A program made the position numbers and the translations under genes. Source: Verrucomicrobiota bacterium (GTDB lineage: Bacteria; Verrucomicrobiota; Verrucomicrobiia; Limisphaerales; SIBE01). From it: a DNA stretch of 50,222 nucleotides. Positions 34,171-42,833 of the stretch are shown here, piece after piece. Location of the stretch: positions 1 to 50,222 of the forward strand of contig JACQWK010000631.1 in NCBI GenBank assembly GCA_016209525.1, written 5' to 3'. The notes under the pieces are model-generated. The model ran no database searches, had not been told where the DNA came from, and worked only from the letters and a program-made list of their open reading frames with translations. Positions within the stretch are counted from its first letter, which is position 1. Each line of letters begins with the position of its first letter.

Positions 34171-34358
34171 GCATGACCAACAACTGGCAATCGTGGACGG
34201 CCTTGGCGGTGGTGGCGATCACCGCCGCCATCATGGCTTATCGCGTCTTAGTGCGGAAGAAGACGGGGTGTGGTGAAGGTTGCGGCTGCGACGCGTCCGA
34301 CAAGAAGTCAAGGCTTTCTCGAAGTAAACCACCAAAGACGGCTTCCGAAGCGCGGTGA
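34167..34358 (+). CDS. FeoB-associated Cys-rich membrane protein
   Basis: A 63-residue protein: one membrane segment (about 7-26, WQSWTALAVVAITAAIMAYR) followed by VRKKTGCGEGCGCDASDKK, whose clustered Cys could bind iron, and a basic tail. This matches the small FeoB-associated Cys-rich family (PF12669). It is too short to be separated in the ORF track, where it is the end of the frame at 33954. The ATGA overlap with feoB makes it the last gene of the operon. Confidence 0.8.
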   Translation: MSMTNNWQSWTALAVVAITAAIMAYRVLVRKKTGCGEGCGCDASDKKSRLSRSKPPKTASEAR

Positions 34359-34385
34359 TGCGCCGGAAAGAATCCCGTTCGACCG

Positions 34386-34859
34386 TCAGGCGAAGATTTG
34401 AGCAACGGACACTTCAAGTGCCAGTGCCTCGTCCCGCAACACTCCTTCCGAAAATGCTCGGCTCCCTCCCGAAGCAGGAAAAACTGAGACAACGCGCGTG
34501 GCCGGCTCTACGAGCCAGCACGATTTCACGCCGTGCTTCAGGTACTCTCCGATTTTGTCCACCAACGGCTGGAGGTTTTGCTTCGGAGCCAGGATCTCGA
34601 TGGCCAGCTCCGGAGGAGCTGTCACTTCGTCATCATCGGTCAGCCAGTCCGAAGATAAGACTCCTTTAGCGTACAGACAGAGATCCGGGATTGTCTGCCA
34701 ACCTTGCAGGTTCAGAGAAAGTTGTTGGTGTATGGTGTAACGGTCCTTCAGGCGATCAAGCAGAACGCCCAGGTTTTGGGCTGCGCGAGAATGGTTTCTG
34801 CTGGGCATGGGCCGGTCATCCTGAATCTCATCGTTCGAGAGGACAGGAATCGTTTTCAT
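34386..34859 (-). CDS. Uma2-like (DUF820) putative endonuclease
   Basis: A 157-residue cytoplasmic protein. The restriction-endonuclease-like fold is suggested by IPDLCLY (Asp59), PPELAIEILAPKQ (Glu88 with Lys93), GEYLKHGVKSCWLVEP and VFPASGG, the usual order in Uma2 proteins. It is a little shorter than the common ~190 residues because the N-terminal part is reduced. Relatives are abundant in cyanobacteria and bacteria with repeat-rich genomes; their role is unknown. The gene ends 28 bases from the feo operon end and is convergent with it. Confidence 0.82.
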   Translation of the reverse strand: MKTIPVLSNDEIQDDRPMPSRNHSRAAQNLGVLLDRLKDRYTIHQQLSLNLQGWQTIPDLCLYAKGVLSSDWLTDDDEVTAPPELAIEILAPKQNLQPLVDKIGEYLKHGVKSCWLVEPATRVVSVFPASGGSRAFSEGVLRDEALALEVSVAQIFA

Positions 34860-34923
34860 GGTTCGTCAGTAACACAGTCTGGAATCCGGCACAAGGCGCG
34901 TTTGTGGAGGCGGCGCAAATGCG

Positions 34924-35062
34924 AGTTGTCAGTAGCGGCAGGCGTCCTCGCCTGCGGCAGAGGGCGGCCTCTTGCCGCCCGGAGTTGGCCCCGAAATCAG
35001 AGCGCGCTCAAATCTCCACTCCGAGACCGCCGGGCGAGACGCCCGCCGCTGCTTCTGCCGGC
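34924..35062. repeat. Family A' element with inverted ends, copy 2
   Basis: GTAGCGGCAGGCGTCCTCGC at the left and CGGGCGAGACGCCCGCCGCT at the right are inverted relatives; an inner palindrome GGGCGGCCTCTTGCCGCCCG lies between. It matches the ends of the element at 13416-13572. It takes up most of the gap 34860-35182 (323 bases); I see no gene there, and the ORFs called across it are read from the repeat. Confidence 0.6.
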
Positions 35063-35182
35063 CGCAAGATTCGTAACCAGCTCTTCAGCGGCTCCGTCTC
35101 ACCTTGAAAAGCGTGATAGACGAGCCGACGCGTGTCCTTGGCGAGTCACGCAGGAATCAATTCAAACCACATCTATAAAGTT

Positions 35183-35650
35183 ATGAGAAGTTACACAATG
35201 TCGCGCAGCCTATTGGCGATCACGGTGGGGGCTCTCCTCCTTCTGAGCGTCCCGTCAGCATCCGCCCAGGAACAGGGACAGGGCCGCCGAGGCGGCGGCG
35301 GCGCTTTCGGACAAGCCTTCCAAAATCTGACCGACGAAGATCGGGAGGTGTTGCGGCAATTTCGGGAAGAAACGCGCGACGAAACCCAGAAACTGCGCGA
35401 AGCCCAGGCTGCTCTTAATAATGCCATCTGTGCGGATAAAAAGAACGAGGATGACATCAAGGCTAAAGTGGCTGACGTGGCGAAAGCCCTGGAGAAACTG
35501 GCCTTCAAACAGGCGGACGCCATTGCTAAACTCAAGCCGAGCGCAAACGTAAAAGACGTGATTAGGAGTGGGGCTGGTGCTTTTATGGGGGGTTTTGGGG
35601 GTCGCGGAGGACCAGGCGGCGGAGGGCGTCGAGGCGGCAATAATCCGTAG
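35183..35650 (+). CDS. Small secreted helical protein with Gly-rich ends
   Basis: A 155-residue exported protein. The signal peptide (SLLAITVGALLLLSVPSASA) is followed by a Gly/Arg-rich stretch (GQGRRGGGGAFGQAF), a long charged helix (about 50-125, LTDEDREVLRQFREETRDET and AKVADVAKALEKLAFKQADA), and a Gly-rich tail (GGFGGRGGPGGGGRRGGN). The helix with LTDEDREVLRQ recalls periplasmic Spy/CpxP-type LTxxQ chaperones or metal sensors, but the match is weak. The start is ATG 35183 or 35198; the ORF-track start at 35132 lacks a proper signal peptide. A strong terminator follows at 35696. Confidence 0.7.
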   Translation: MRSYTMSRSLLAITVGALLLLSVPSASAQEQGQGRRGGGGAFGQAFQNLTDEDREVLRQFREETRDETQKLREAQAALNNAICADKKNEDDIKAKVADVAKALEKLAFKQADAIAKLKPSANVKDVIRSGAGAFMGGFGGRGGPGGGGRRGGNNP

Positions 35651-35695
35651 CCTTGCCAGCGACTCGTTCGACTTAATCAAACTAATTCTCGCCCC

Positions 35696-35723
35696 AGGCC
35701 GCCGTGGGATTCCACGGCGGCCT
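35696..35723 (+). terminator. Strong hairpin terminator
   Basis: AGGCCGCCGTGG and CCACGGCGGCCT form a perfect 12-base-pair stem around the loop GATT, followed by a T-rich tract (GTTCGTTGTTCG). It lies 45 bases after the stop of the small secreted protein. The T tract is interrupted, so efficiency is a guess; the stem could also work for the convergent EamA gene. Confidence 0.7.
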
Positions 35724-35792
35724 GTTCGTTGTTCGTTAGCCTCAAACCGGCGCTTCTCAGAATCGACCAGGCATCACTGAATTCCTCGAAGC

Positions 35793-35842
35793 CCGAAAAG
35801 TCGCGAAGTGTTTGGGTGCGGTCGATTTATCGCTGCGCTGCG
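35793..35842 (+). repeat. Family F repeat, copy 1
   Basis: GTCGCGAAGTGTTTGGGTGC followed by GGTCGATTTATCGCTGCGC. Related copies lie at 39089-39138 (direct) and 39311-39350 (inverted), all with (T)TGG(A/G)GTGCGGT(C)GATTTATC. It is located just downstream of the EamA gene's stop side. Confidence 0.65.
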
Positions 35843-35864
35843 GGGAGACGCGCACGGATTTCTC

Positions 35865-36704
35865 TCACTTCGGCGCGTTCCTCTGCGCCGTCAACACCCC
35901 GCGAGTGGTTGCCGCCAGGAGGACCAGAGTGCCGCCGATGAGTGACCAAGGGCTCGGCACTTCACCCAGAATGAGCATGACCCATATCGGGTTGAGCACC
36001 GGCTCAATGGTGCTGATCAGAACGGATTCCAAAGCCTTCACGTGTTTGATCCCCTGCGAGTAGAGCACATACGCGAGGCCGAGTTGGAAAATCCCCAGCC
36101 AAAGCAAACCGACGCAAGACTTCACGCTCGGGATCGGTCCAAACACAAACGGGAGGCCGATCAGCGCAGTCAGCCCGTTCCCCAGCAGCACCGATTCAAT
36201 CGGCGACGCATCCTTCTGCGAGCGCAGCAACACAATCAAAGCCGCGAAGGCGACGCCGCTGGCCAACGCACACACGTTGCCCCACAGACCGCGGAATGAC
36301 AGTTCATCCACAAAAAACAAGCCGATGCCGGCAACCGCCACGACGATTAATGACCAATCGAGCCGTGAGGGATGTTCGCGGAGGAACCATGCGCCCAAAA
36401 CGGCCACGTAGATCGGCGCGGTGTATTGTAGGAAAATGGCGTTGGCGGCCGTGGTCAGTTTGTTGGCGGCGACGAACAGCGTGACCGTGGCCGCATACGC
36501 CACCGCCCCGCCGATCTGAACGGCGGAAAAAGTAAAGCGGGGCCTTCCGATCAGGAACCACACGGTCGCCGCGGCAATCGCGCTGCGCGTCGCCGCAATG
36601 GCCAGCGCGTTCCATTCCACGGCTTTGATCGCCAACCCGCCGGTGCTCCACAACAGCGCCGCGCCGGCAAGAAGAATCACGGGATGGTTGGCGGCGGGTT
36701 TCAC
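35865..36704 (-). CDS. EamA/DMT family transporter
   Basis: An integral membrane protein of about 279 residues with ten predicted segments in two EamA halves: ILLAGAALLWSTGGLAIKAV at the start and LGIFQLGLAYVLYSQGIKHV, TIEPVLNPIWVMLILGEVPS in the second half. PIYVAVLGAWFLREHPSRLD is the typical end of the first half. Such proteins export small metabolites; the substrate is unknown. The ORF-track start at 36851 is wrong because the first residues read an inverted family D repeat (36725-36770). GTG 36704 (VKPAANHPVILL) is the first plausible start after the repeat; there is no in-frame ATG, so the true N-terminus is uncertain. Confidence 0.83.
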   Translation of the reverse strand: MKPAANHPVILLAGAALLWSTGGLAIKAVEWNALAIAATRSAIAAATVWFLIGRPRFTFSAVQIGGAVAYAATVTLFVAANKLTTAANAIFLQYTAPIYVAVLGAWFLREHPSRLDWSLIVVAVAGIGLFFVDELSFRGLWGNVCALASGVAFAALIVLLRSQKDASPIESVLLGNGLTALIGLPFVFGPIPSVKSCVGLLWLGIFQLGLAYVLYSQGIKHVKALESVLISTIEPVLNPIWVMLILGEVPSPWSLIGGTLVLLAATTRGVLTAQRNAPK

Positions 36705-36724
36705 TTTGAATTCATTCGAGATGG

Positions 36725-36770
36725 GGAGCGCACGCGCCCTCGTGTGCTGTGGCCGGCGCCCTCGCCCACC
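36725..36770 (-). repeat. Family D repeat, inverted copy
   Basis: GCGCACGCGCCCTCGTGTGC followed by TGTGGCCGGCGCCCTCGCCC, the complement of the copy at 7733-7778 with a few changes. It lies directly upstream of the EamA gene. Together with the direct partial copy at 36827-36872 it forms an inverted pair about 60 bases apart. Confidence 0.65.
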
Positions 36771-36826
36771 ACCGTGGCGTGTTAGAACAACTCGCCATTT
36801 TAGGACTGAACGGAACGTCCGCTTCG

Positions 36827-36872
36827 ACCGGCGGGGCGCCGGTCGAGACACGCGAGGCGGGTGCGCTCCCCA
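36827..36872 (+). repeat. Family D repeat, partial direct copy
   Basis: GACCGGCGGGGCGCCGGTCG (itself palindromic) followed by AGACACGCGAGGCGGGTGCG and CTCCCC. The right half matches the end of the 7733-7778 copy. It is placed between the end of the glycyl-tRNA synthetase gene and the inverted copy. Confidence 0.55.
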
Positions 36873-36884
36873 AAATGGAAAGCG

Positions 36885-38474
<1,590 letters not shown>

Positions 38475-38603
38475 AAGGCGGGCAGTCTTCGCAAAGGCCC
38501 TCTGGATGTCAAGATGCGCCCGGTGCAAGTTAGGCTTGGCCGCGGGGTCCTCCGGCCTGCCGCCAGGCTTGCGCCCGGCGGGAAAGCCTTTAGAGTTTCC
38601 GGC

Positions 38604-38921
38604 ATGGCAGATAAACCCAAGAGCCTACCTACCGCGCTGAAATTCTCCCTAGGCGAGCAAGAGCAGCCGGCCACGGCAGATTTGCAGCGCCGCGACACCA
38701 TTGTCATTGGTCGCGGCCTGGACTGTGATGTTGTCATCAACGACACCAAAGCCTCTCGCCGGCACTGCCGGCTCACGCGGGGCGACTCCGGGTTCGTGCT
38801 GGAGGACCTTGAATCGAAGAACGGGACTTATGTCGATGGCCAGCGCATCGGCAAACCGGTGGTCTTGAAGCCCAATCAGACTTTCAAAATCGGCGACACG
38901 GTATTCTACCTGGCGCTCTAA
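38604..38921 (+). CDS. FHA domain protein
   Basis: A 105-residue cytoplasmic protein that is almost only an FHA domain, which binds phosphothreonine peptides. GR at 36-37 (IVIGRGLDCDVVIND), SRRH at 51-54 and NG at 73-74 (SKNGTYVDGQRI) are the three conserved phosphopeptide-binding blocks, all intact. The N-terminal 30 residues are not part of the domain. The start is ATG 38604; the ORF-track start at 38400 reads antisense to glyQS. No kinase or phosphatase is nearby, so its partner is elsewhere. Confidence 0.9.
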   Translation: MADKPKSLPTALKFSLGEQEQPATADLQRRDTIVIGRGLDCDVVINDTKASRRHCRLTRGDSGFVLEDLESKNGTYVDGQRIGKPVVLKPNQTFKIGDTVFYLAL

Positions 38922-38940
38922 CTTTGAGGCGGGGCACTGG

Positions 38941-39000
38941 CAGCTCGCCCGCAGCTTCGGGAGGGACTCCAGATCATCCGGGCGAGCCGCCCGCGCTCCG
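38941..39000. repeat. Family G inverted repeat, copy 2
   Basis: AGCTCGCCCGCAGCTTCGGG then ATCCGGGCGAGCCGCCCGCG and CTCCG. It shares arms and the GCCCGCGCTCCG end with bases 1-60. It opens a 650-base gap without genes (38922-39571) that holds this element, two family F copies and one family C hairpin. Confidence 0.6.
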
Positions 39001-39088
39001 ATTCATTGTCTCATCGTGGGCATAGCTACTTCTGGCACGACAGCGACATTTCTCGGATTCGAGCAGCGATCATCGGACTCCCAAGGCA

Positions 39089-39138
39089 TCAGAAGCCGCG
39101 AAGCGCTTGGAGTGCGGTCGATTTATCACCGCTTTCCT
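39089..39138 (+). repeat. Family F repeat, copy 2
   Basis: AGAAGCCGCGAAGCGCTTGG followed by AGTGCGGTCGATTTATCACC and GCTTTCC. It forms an inverted pair with 39311-39350 around a family C hairpin. Confidence 0.7.
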
Positions 39139-39186
39139 TGAGGCTCTCTCTTAATAATCAGTTCATAAGTTGGATGACATGGAGCA

Positions 39187-39250
39187 TGCCCCTCACCCCA
39201 TCCCTCTCCCCATCGGATGGGGAGAGGGTGGTCGCAGACCGGGTGAGGGG
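39187..39250. repeat. Family C hairpin nested between family F copies
   Basis: GCCCCTCACCCCATCCCTCT then CCCCATCGGATGGGGAGAGG and GACCGGGTGAGGGG. The inner stem CCCTCTCCCCATC/GATGGGGAGAGGG is perfect. It is almost the same as the hairpin at 28410-28475. Confidence 0.75.
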
Positions 39251-39310
39251 TGTGCGCCAGCTTCTGAACCCATTCTTGACTCTGCCGGACGCCTGGATTT
39301 CGCCAGGCCG

Positions 39311-39350
39311 TGGAGAAGCGGCGATAAATCACACGCACTCCAAACGCTGG
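39311..39350 (-). repeat. Family F repeat, inverted copy
   Basis: TGGAGAAGCGGCGATAAATC followed by ACACGCACTCCAAACGCTGG, the complement of the family F core. It is followed by 220 bases up to the next start codon in which I see no gene; the ORF-track extension of the next gene reads part of it. Confidence 0.65.
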
Positions 39351-39571
39351 CGCGCGATGATCAGCCTCGTTGACAGGCTGGCAGTAGCCGAATCAAGTGT
39401 CGCTGTAGTGCTTCCCCGGAATTTCGGGAAGATTTTGGTTTGACAGCGCGTCGTTCGGAGCGTAAGCAATGCCGCGTAACGCCAAAGGGAGGCGATCTCA
39501 AACGAACTCATGAGCGGCGTCGTTTGCGCCCGTTGAGATCTCCCACCGGCGGCCAATCAAAAGGAGGTCAA

Positions 39572-41737
39572 ATGTTCAAACGAATGCTCATAGGGCTGTG
39601 TTTCTCGACTGTTTCGTGGATGGCTGGTGCGCGCGGAGCGCCGCTCCTCTCCGAGACGTTTGATTACCCAGATGGCGTGCTCCAGACTGTGTCGTCCGGG
39701 AAATGGATCGGCCACAGCGGCGGCACAAACCAGGTCGATGTCGCGGGCGGCCTGTTAAAACTGACGGGATCGGAATCTCAGGATGTCCATGCGCTGATCT
39801 CGGGACAGCCCTACTCTCCCACGAACAGCGCCAAACTCTACGCCAGTTTCGATCTCAACGTTCAGACCCTGCCCTCCGGAGCCGGCGCTTACTTCGCTCA
39901 CTTCAAAGACGCGAGCGCGGGTTTCCGTGGACGGATCTGGGTGCTGACCAACGGGGCGGCACTCGGTTCATTTCGAGTTGGTGTCAGCGCAGGGTCCGGC
40001 TCGGAAGCTGCCTCCGTGCATACCCAGGACCTCAAGCCCAGCGTTGACCACAAGATCGTTTGCAGGCTGGCGGTCAGCAACAGCGTGACCGCGCTTTGGA
40101 TCAATCCCTCCTCCGAAGCCGATTCGATGGTTGCCACAGAGGCTGCAACCGCGGTCCCGATCGCCGCATTCGCGTTTCGCCAGGCCTCGGGGATCGGCGT
40201 ACTTGCCATCGACAACCTGAGGGTCGGAACGAATTTCAACGACGTCGTGCCCGTGTTGTCGCCGGAAACCGTCTCCACTCCCCCACCGGAAACTTCACCG
40301 CCAATTGCGCCTTCATCTCCTCCGCAGTCCGCGCCTCCCGCTCTGCCGGGCAGCCTGCCTTTGATCCTCCGGCAACCGGAGAGCCACATAGTGAACGCCG
40401 GACAGGACGCGACCTTCATGGCCGAAGCGCAAGGCCCGGCCCCGCTGTCTTACCAATGGCAATTCAACCAGGCCGATATTCCAGGAGCCACGAACGCGGT
40501 CCTGAGCCTTTCTGCCGTAAGCGCGGCACAACAGGGCGAATACCGGCTGATGGTCAAGAACGCTTCCGGCGTGGCCACGAGTATCGCGGCGCGTTTGACG
40601 GTGCTTAGGCCCGACCCGCCTCGAATTCTCATTCAGTTCACGAATTACCTCGCCAATCCCGTTCGCCCGGGCGACACGCTCACCAATACGTTTGCGGAAC
40701 ATGCCTTGCGGCCCGGCGAGACGCTAACGATGCGGGTCGCGGTGGCGGCGCCCGATCAGCAGGCCGTGACGCTTTCGGCGGATTCCGACGGCTTGCCCGC
40801 TTCCGCCCGATGGGTGCTTGACCAAACCGAGGGAACGAATCGGTCGGCAGTCTTCACGTTCAATCCCACGGCCGCCGAAGCAGGATCCAACTTTGTCGCG
40901 CGCCTCCTCGTGTCGGCGAGTGACGCGACGATCACCAATACTTGGAGCGCTTATGTTCCGACGGCTGAGGAACAGCAAATCGCCATCACCGAGTTCCTGC
41001 CGAATCCTGCGACGACCAACACGGCGCCTCACTTCAATCCGCTCCGTCGGGCAGAGCCGGCTCCCAATCCGGGCTGGCAGGACGAGTTCATTGAGTTGGT
41101 CAATAATTCGGATCGAGGGGCGGATTTGTCGAAGTGGACCATCTCTGACTCGGCGCAGGTCCGGCACCGCTTCCCCGAGGCGTATGCGTTACAGAGCTGG
41201 GCCGCGATCATCGTTTACGGCGGGCCGCAGACTGGTTTCCCGCCGACGTTGACAGCGCCGGCGCAATGGGCCAACGAGAGTTCCACTGGTCTTGGATTGA
41301 ACAACTCTGGCGGCGATATGATTATATTGCGCAATGCGCGGGGGAACATGATCAGTCGCATCGTGTATTCCAGCTCATCGGTCAACAGCTCTCTGACGCG
41401 CCACCCAACGTTGGACGACGGCTTCGTCTCGCATGCCGATGTATCGGCCAACGTGGTCTCGCCCGGTGTCAATTACGACGGACGGCTCTTTCATGATATC
41501 GCCCAATTGCCGATCGCACCCATCGTTGTCGCTGTCTCTTGGGAGGGTGAAAAGAAACTGGCGCTCACTTGGAATGCTGAGCGCGGGAAAACCTACTCGG
41601 TTCTTCACGCCGCCGATCTTGCCGGGCCGTTCACCGCGATCGCAACGGAGCTGCGATTCGCTGAGAAGAAAGGCCGCTACGCGGCGGAGGGAACGGGAGC
41701 AACTGGTGCTCGCTTTTATCGAATCAGCTCGCCTTAG
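39572..41737 (+). CDS. Secreted Ig-like/lamin-tail domain protein
   Basis: A 721-residue exported protein, probably structural or adhesive. After a signal peptide (RMLIGLCFSTVSWMAGARGA) comes a jelly-roll domain (about 25-215, LLSETFDYPDGVLQTVSSGK). A Pro/Ser linker follows (about 232-262), then an Ig domain (about 265-345; ILRQPESHIVNAGQDATFMA and YQWQFNQADIPGATNAVLSL). A beta domain leads to a lamin-tail domain (about 465-640; IAITEFLPNPATTN and DEFIELVNNSDRGADLSKWT). The last ~75 residues (LALTWNAERGKTYSVLHAAD ... RFYRISSP) are the small C-terminal domain shared with many secreted verrucomicrobial proteins, similar in role to the end of the PA14 protein here. ATG 39572 has AAGGAGG just upstream; the ORF-track start at 39440 is too early. 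Confidence 0.85.
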   Translation: MFKRMLIGLCFSTVSWMAGARGAPLLSETFDYPDGVLQTVSSGKWIGHSGGTNQVDVAGGLLKLTGSESQDVHALISGQPYSPTNSAKLYASFDLNVQTLPSGAGAYFAHFKDASAGFRGRIWVLTNGAALGSFRVGVSAGSGSEAASVHTQDLKPSVDHKIVCRLAVSNSVTALWINPSSEADSMVATEAATAVPIAAFAFRQASGIGVLAIDNLRVGTNFNDVVPVLSPETVSTPPPETSPPIAPSSPPQSAPPALPGSLPLILRQPESHIVNAGQDATFMAEAQGPAPLSYQWQFNQADIPGATNAVLSLSAVSAAQQGEYRLMVKNASGVATSIAARLTVLRPDPPRILIQFTNYLANPVRPGDTLTNTFAEHALRPGETLTMRVAVAAPDQQAVTLSADSDGLPASARWVLDQTEGTNRSAVFTFNPTAAEAGSNFVARLLVSASDATITNTWSAYVPTAEEQQIAITEFLPNPATTNTAPHFNPLRRAEPAPNPGWQDEFIELVNNSDRGADLSKWTISDSAQVRHRFPEAYALQSWAAIIVYGGPQTGFPPTLTAPAQWANESSTGLGLNNSGGDMIILRNARGNMISRIVYSSSSVNSSLTRHPTLDDGFVSHADVSANVVSPGVNYDGRLFHDIAQLPIAPIVVAVSWEGEKKLALTWNAERGKTYSVLHAADLAGPFTAIATELRFAEKKGRYAAEGTGATGARFYRISSP

Positions 41738-41792
41738 GCCGGGCCGAGCCCGCGGAGGGGGAAGGAGCTGCACATTTCAACGGACGTCACTT

Positions 41793-41935
41793 TCCCCCTC
41801 ATCCCGGCCCTCTCCCTCTCCCAGCGGGAGAGGGAGAAGTTTCTCGCGTCATGATCAATCCAGGCACATCGGATGGCGGAGCTGGCGGCGAACAACTCCC
41901 CCTCTCCCTGAGGGCAGGGCCGGGGTGAAGGGAGT
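41793..41935. repeat. Family C two-hairpin element, copy
   Basis: TCCCCCTCATCCCGGCCCTC, an inner stem CCCTCTCCCAGCGGGAGAGG, then AACTCCCCCTCTCCCTGAGG and GCAGGGCCGGGGTGAAGGG. The spacer (CAATCCAGG, CATCGGATGG, GGCGGCGAACAAC) resembles that of 19976-20110. It lies between the lamin-tail gene and the prepilin-like gene. Confidence 0.7.
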
Positions 41936-41968
41936 CTATCAACTTCTGAACTCATTGATAGTCGCACG

Positions 41969-42628
41969 ATGAAATCGAGCCGCGCATTTTCGATCGTAGA
42001 GCTGTTCGTCGTGGTGGCGGTTATTGCGGTACTGACGAGTCTGCTTCTGCCCACAATGGCCGCAGCAAAAACGAGAGTGCAGGGCACGGCGTGTTTGAGC
42101 AATCTGAGGCAATGGGGCGTGGCGACGGCGCTCTATGTTGCCGAAAACAACGATTTTCTGCCCCCAGAAGGCGTGCCAAATCCATCGGAACGCTCCACCA
42201 ACGTCGGCTGGTACATTCAGTTGCCCAAACAACTCAACGCGCCCGCCTACCACGAAATGCCATGGAGAACCAATGCTGCGATTGACCCCGGCCGTTCGTT
42301 ATGGATTTGTCCGGCCAATCCGCGCCGAAGTAACGGCAAGAACTTATTCCACTACTGCCTCAACGAACACGTCAACGGCACCGGACGGGGAAGCGGCTCC
42401 GTCAAGATGTCTGCCATCCGAAAGCCAATCGCGGTTCCCTGGTTGTTCGATTCAAAAAATCTGCCGGCCGTGGGCTATTGGTCGTTCGTTCACACGAATC
42501 TGCACCGGCAAGGCGCCCAGCTTTTGTTCGTGGACGGCCACGCGCGGTGGTTCCGCAAGACGGACTATTGGGATCTTCGAACGGGCAGAGGCCGCACGAA
42601 CAATCCTGAATTGACCTGGATGCCCTGA
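41969..42628 (+). CDS. Prepilin-like (type II secretion pseudopilin-like) protein 1
   Basis: A 219-residue protein with an N-terminal prepilin signal: the site is A6|F7 followed by SIVEL with Glu at +5 and a hydrophobic helix (FVVVAVIAVLTSLLLPTMAA). The usual Gly before the cleavage site is replaced by Ala. Near the C-terminus QGAQLLFVDGHARWF is the H-x9-DG-type signature of the large verrucomicrobial/planctomycete family with this architecture (DUF1559-like). These proteins are found in great numbers without nearby pilus genes, and their role is unknown. A second member lies at 48264-49031. Confidence 0.83.
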   Translation: MKSSRAFSIVELFVVVAVIAVLTSLLLPTMAAAKTRVQGTACLSNLRQWGVATALYVAENNDFLPPEGVPNPSERSTNVGWYIQLPKQLNAPAYHEMPWRTNAAIDPGRSLWICPANPRRSNGKNLFHYCLNEHVNGTGRGSGSVKMSAIRKPIAVPWLFDSKNLPAVGYWSFVHTNLHRQGAQLLFVDGHARWFRKTDYWDLRTGRGRTNNPELTWMP

Positions 42629-42632
42629 GAGT

Positions 42633-42823
42633 GTGTTTGAAAAACGGGTGGTGCGGGCAACCTGCCCGCCCCGGTCGGCAACCTGCCGACCGGAATGGCC
42701 GCGAGTGTCACCATGAAGCCAGTGGCAGGCTTGTGCCCTGACGCCGCACCCGTTCCATCCGGCAGGTTACCGGACGGCACAGCCTGGCAGCCTGTGCTTC
42801 CCAGAACGGTTTTGTTCAAACAC
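42633..42823. repeat. MITE-like element with 9-base terminal inverted repeats
   Basis: The ends GTGTTTGAA (42633-42641) and TTCAAACAC (42815-42823) are inverted repeats; just inside, AAACGGG and AACGGTTTTG extend them imperfectly. Inner palindromes are GTGCGGGCAACCTGCCCGC and GGTCGGCAACCTGCCGACC, plus CATCCGGCAGGTTACCGGAC. The 191-base element has no coding capacity. No clear target-site duplication is visible. It fills the gap between two convergent genes. Confidence 0.65.
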
Positions 42824-42833
42824 CACCGAAGCG

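Noticed and set aside
39440-39571. N-terminal extension of the lamin-tail protein
   Set aside because: A strong ribosome site (AAGGAGG) and a signal peptide place the start at ATG 39572.
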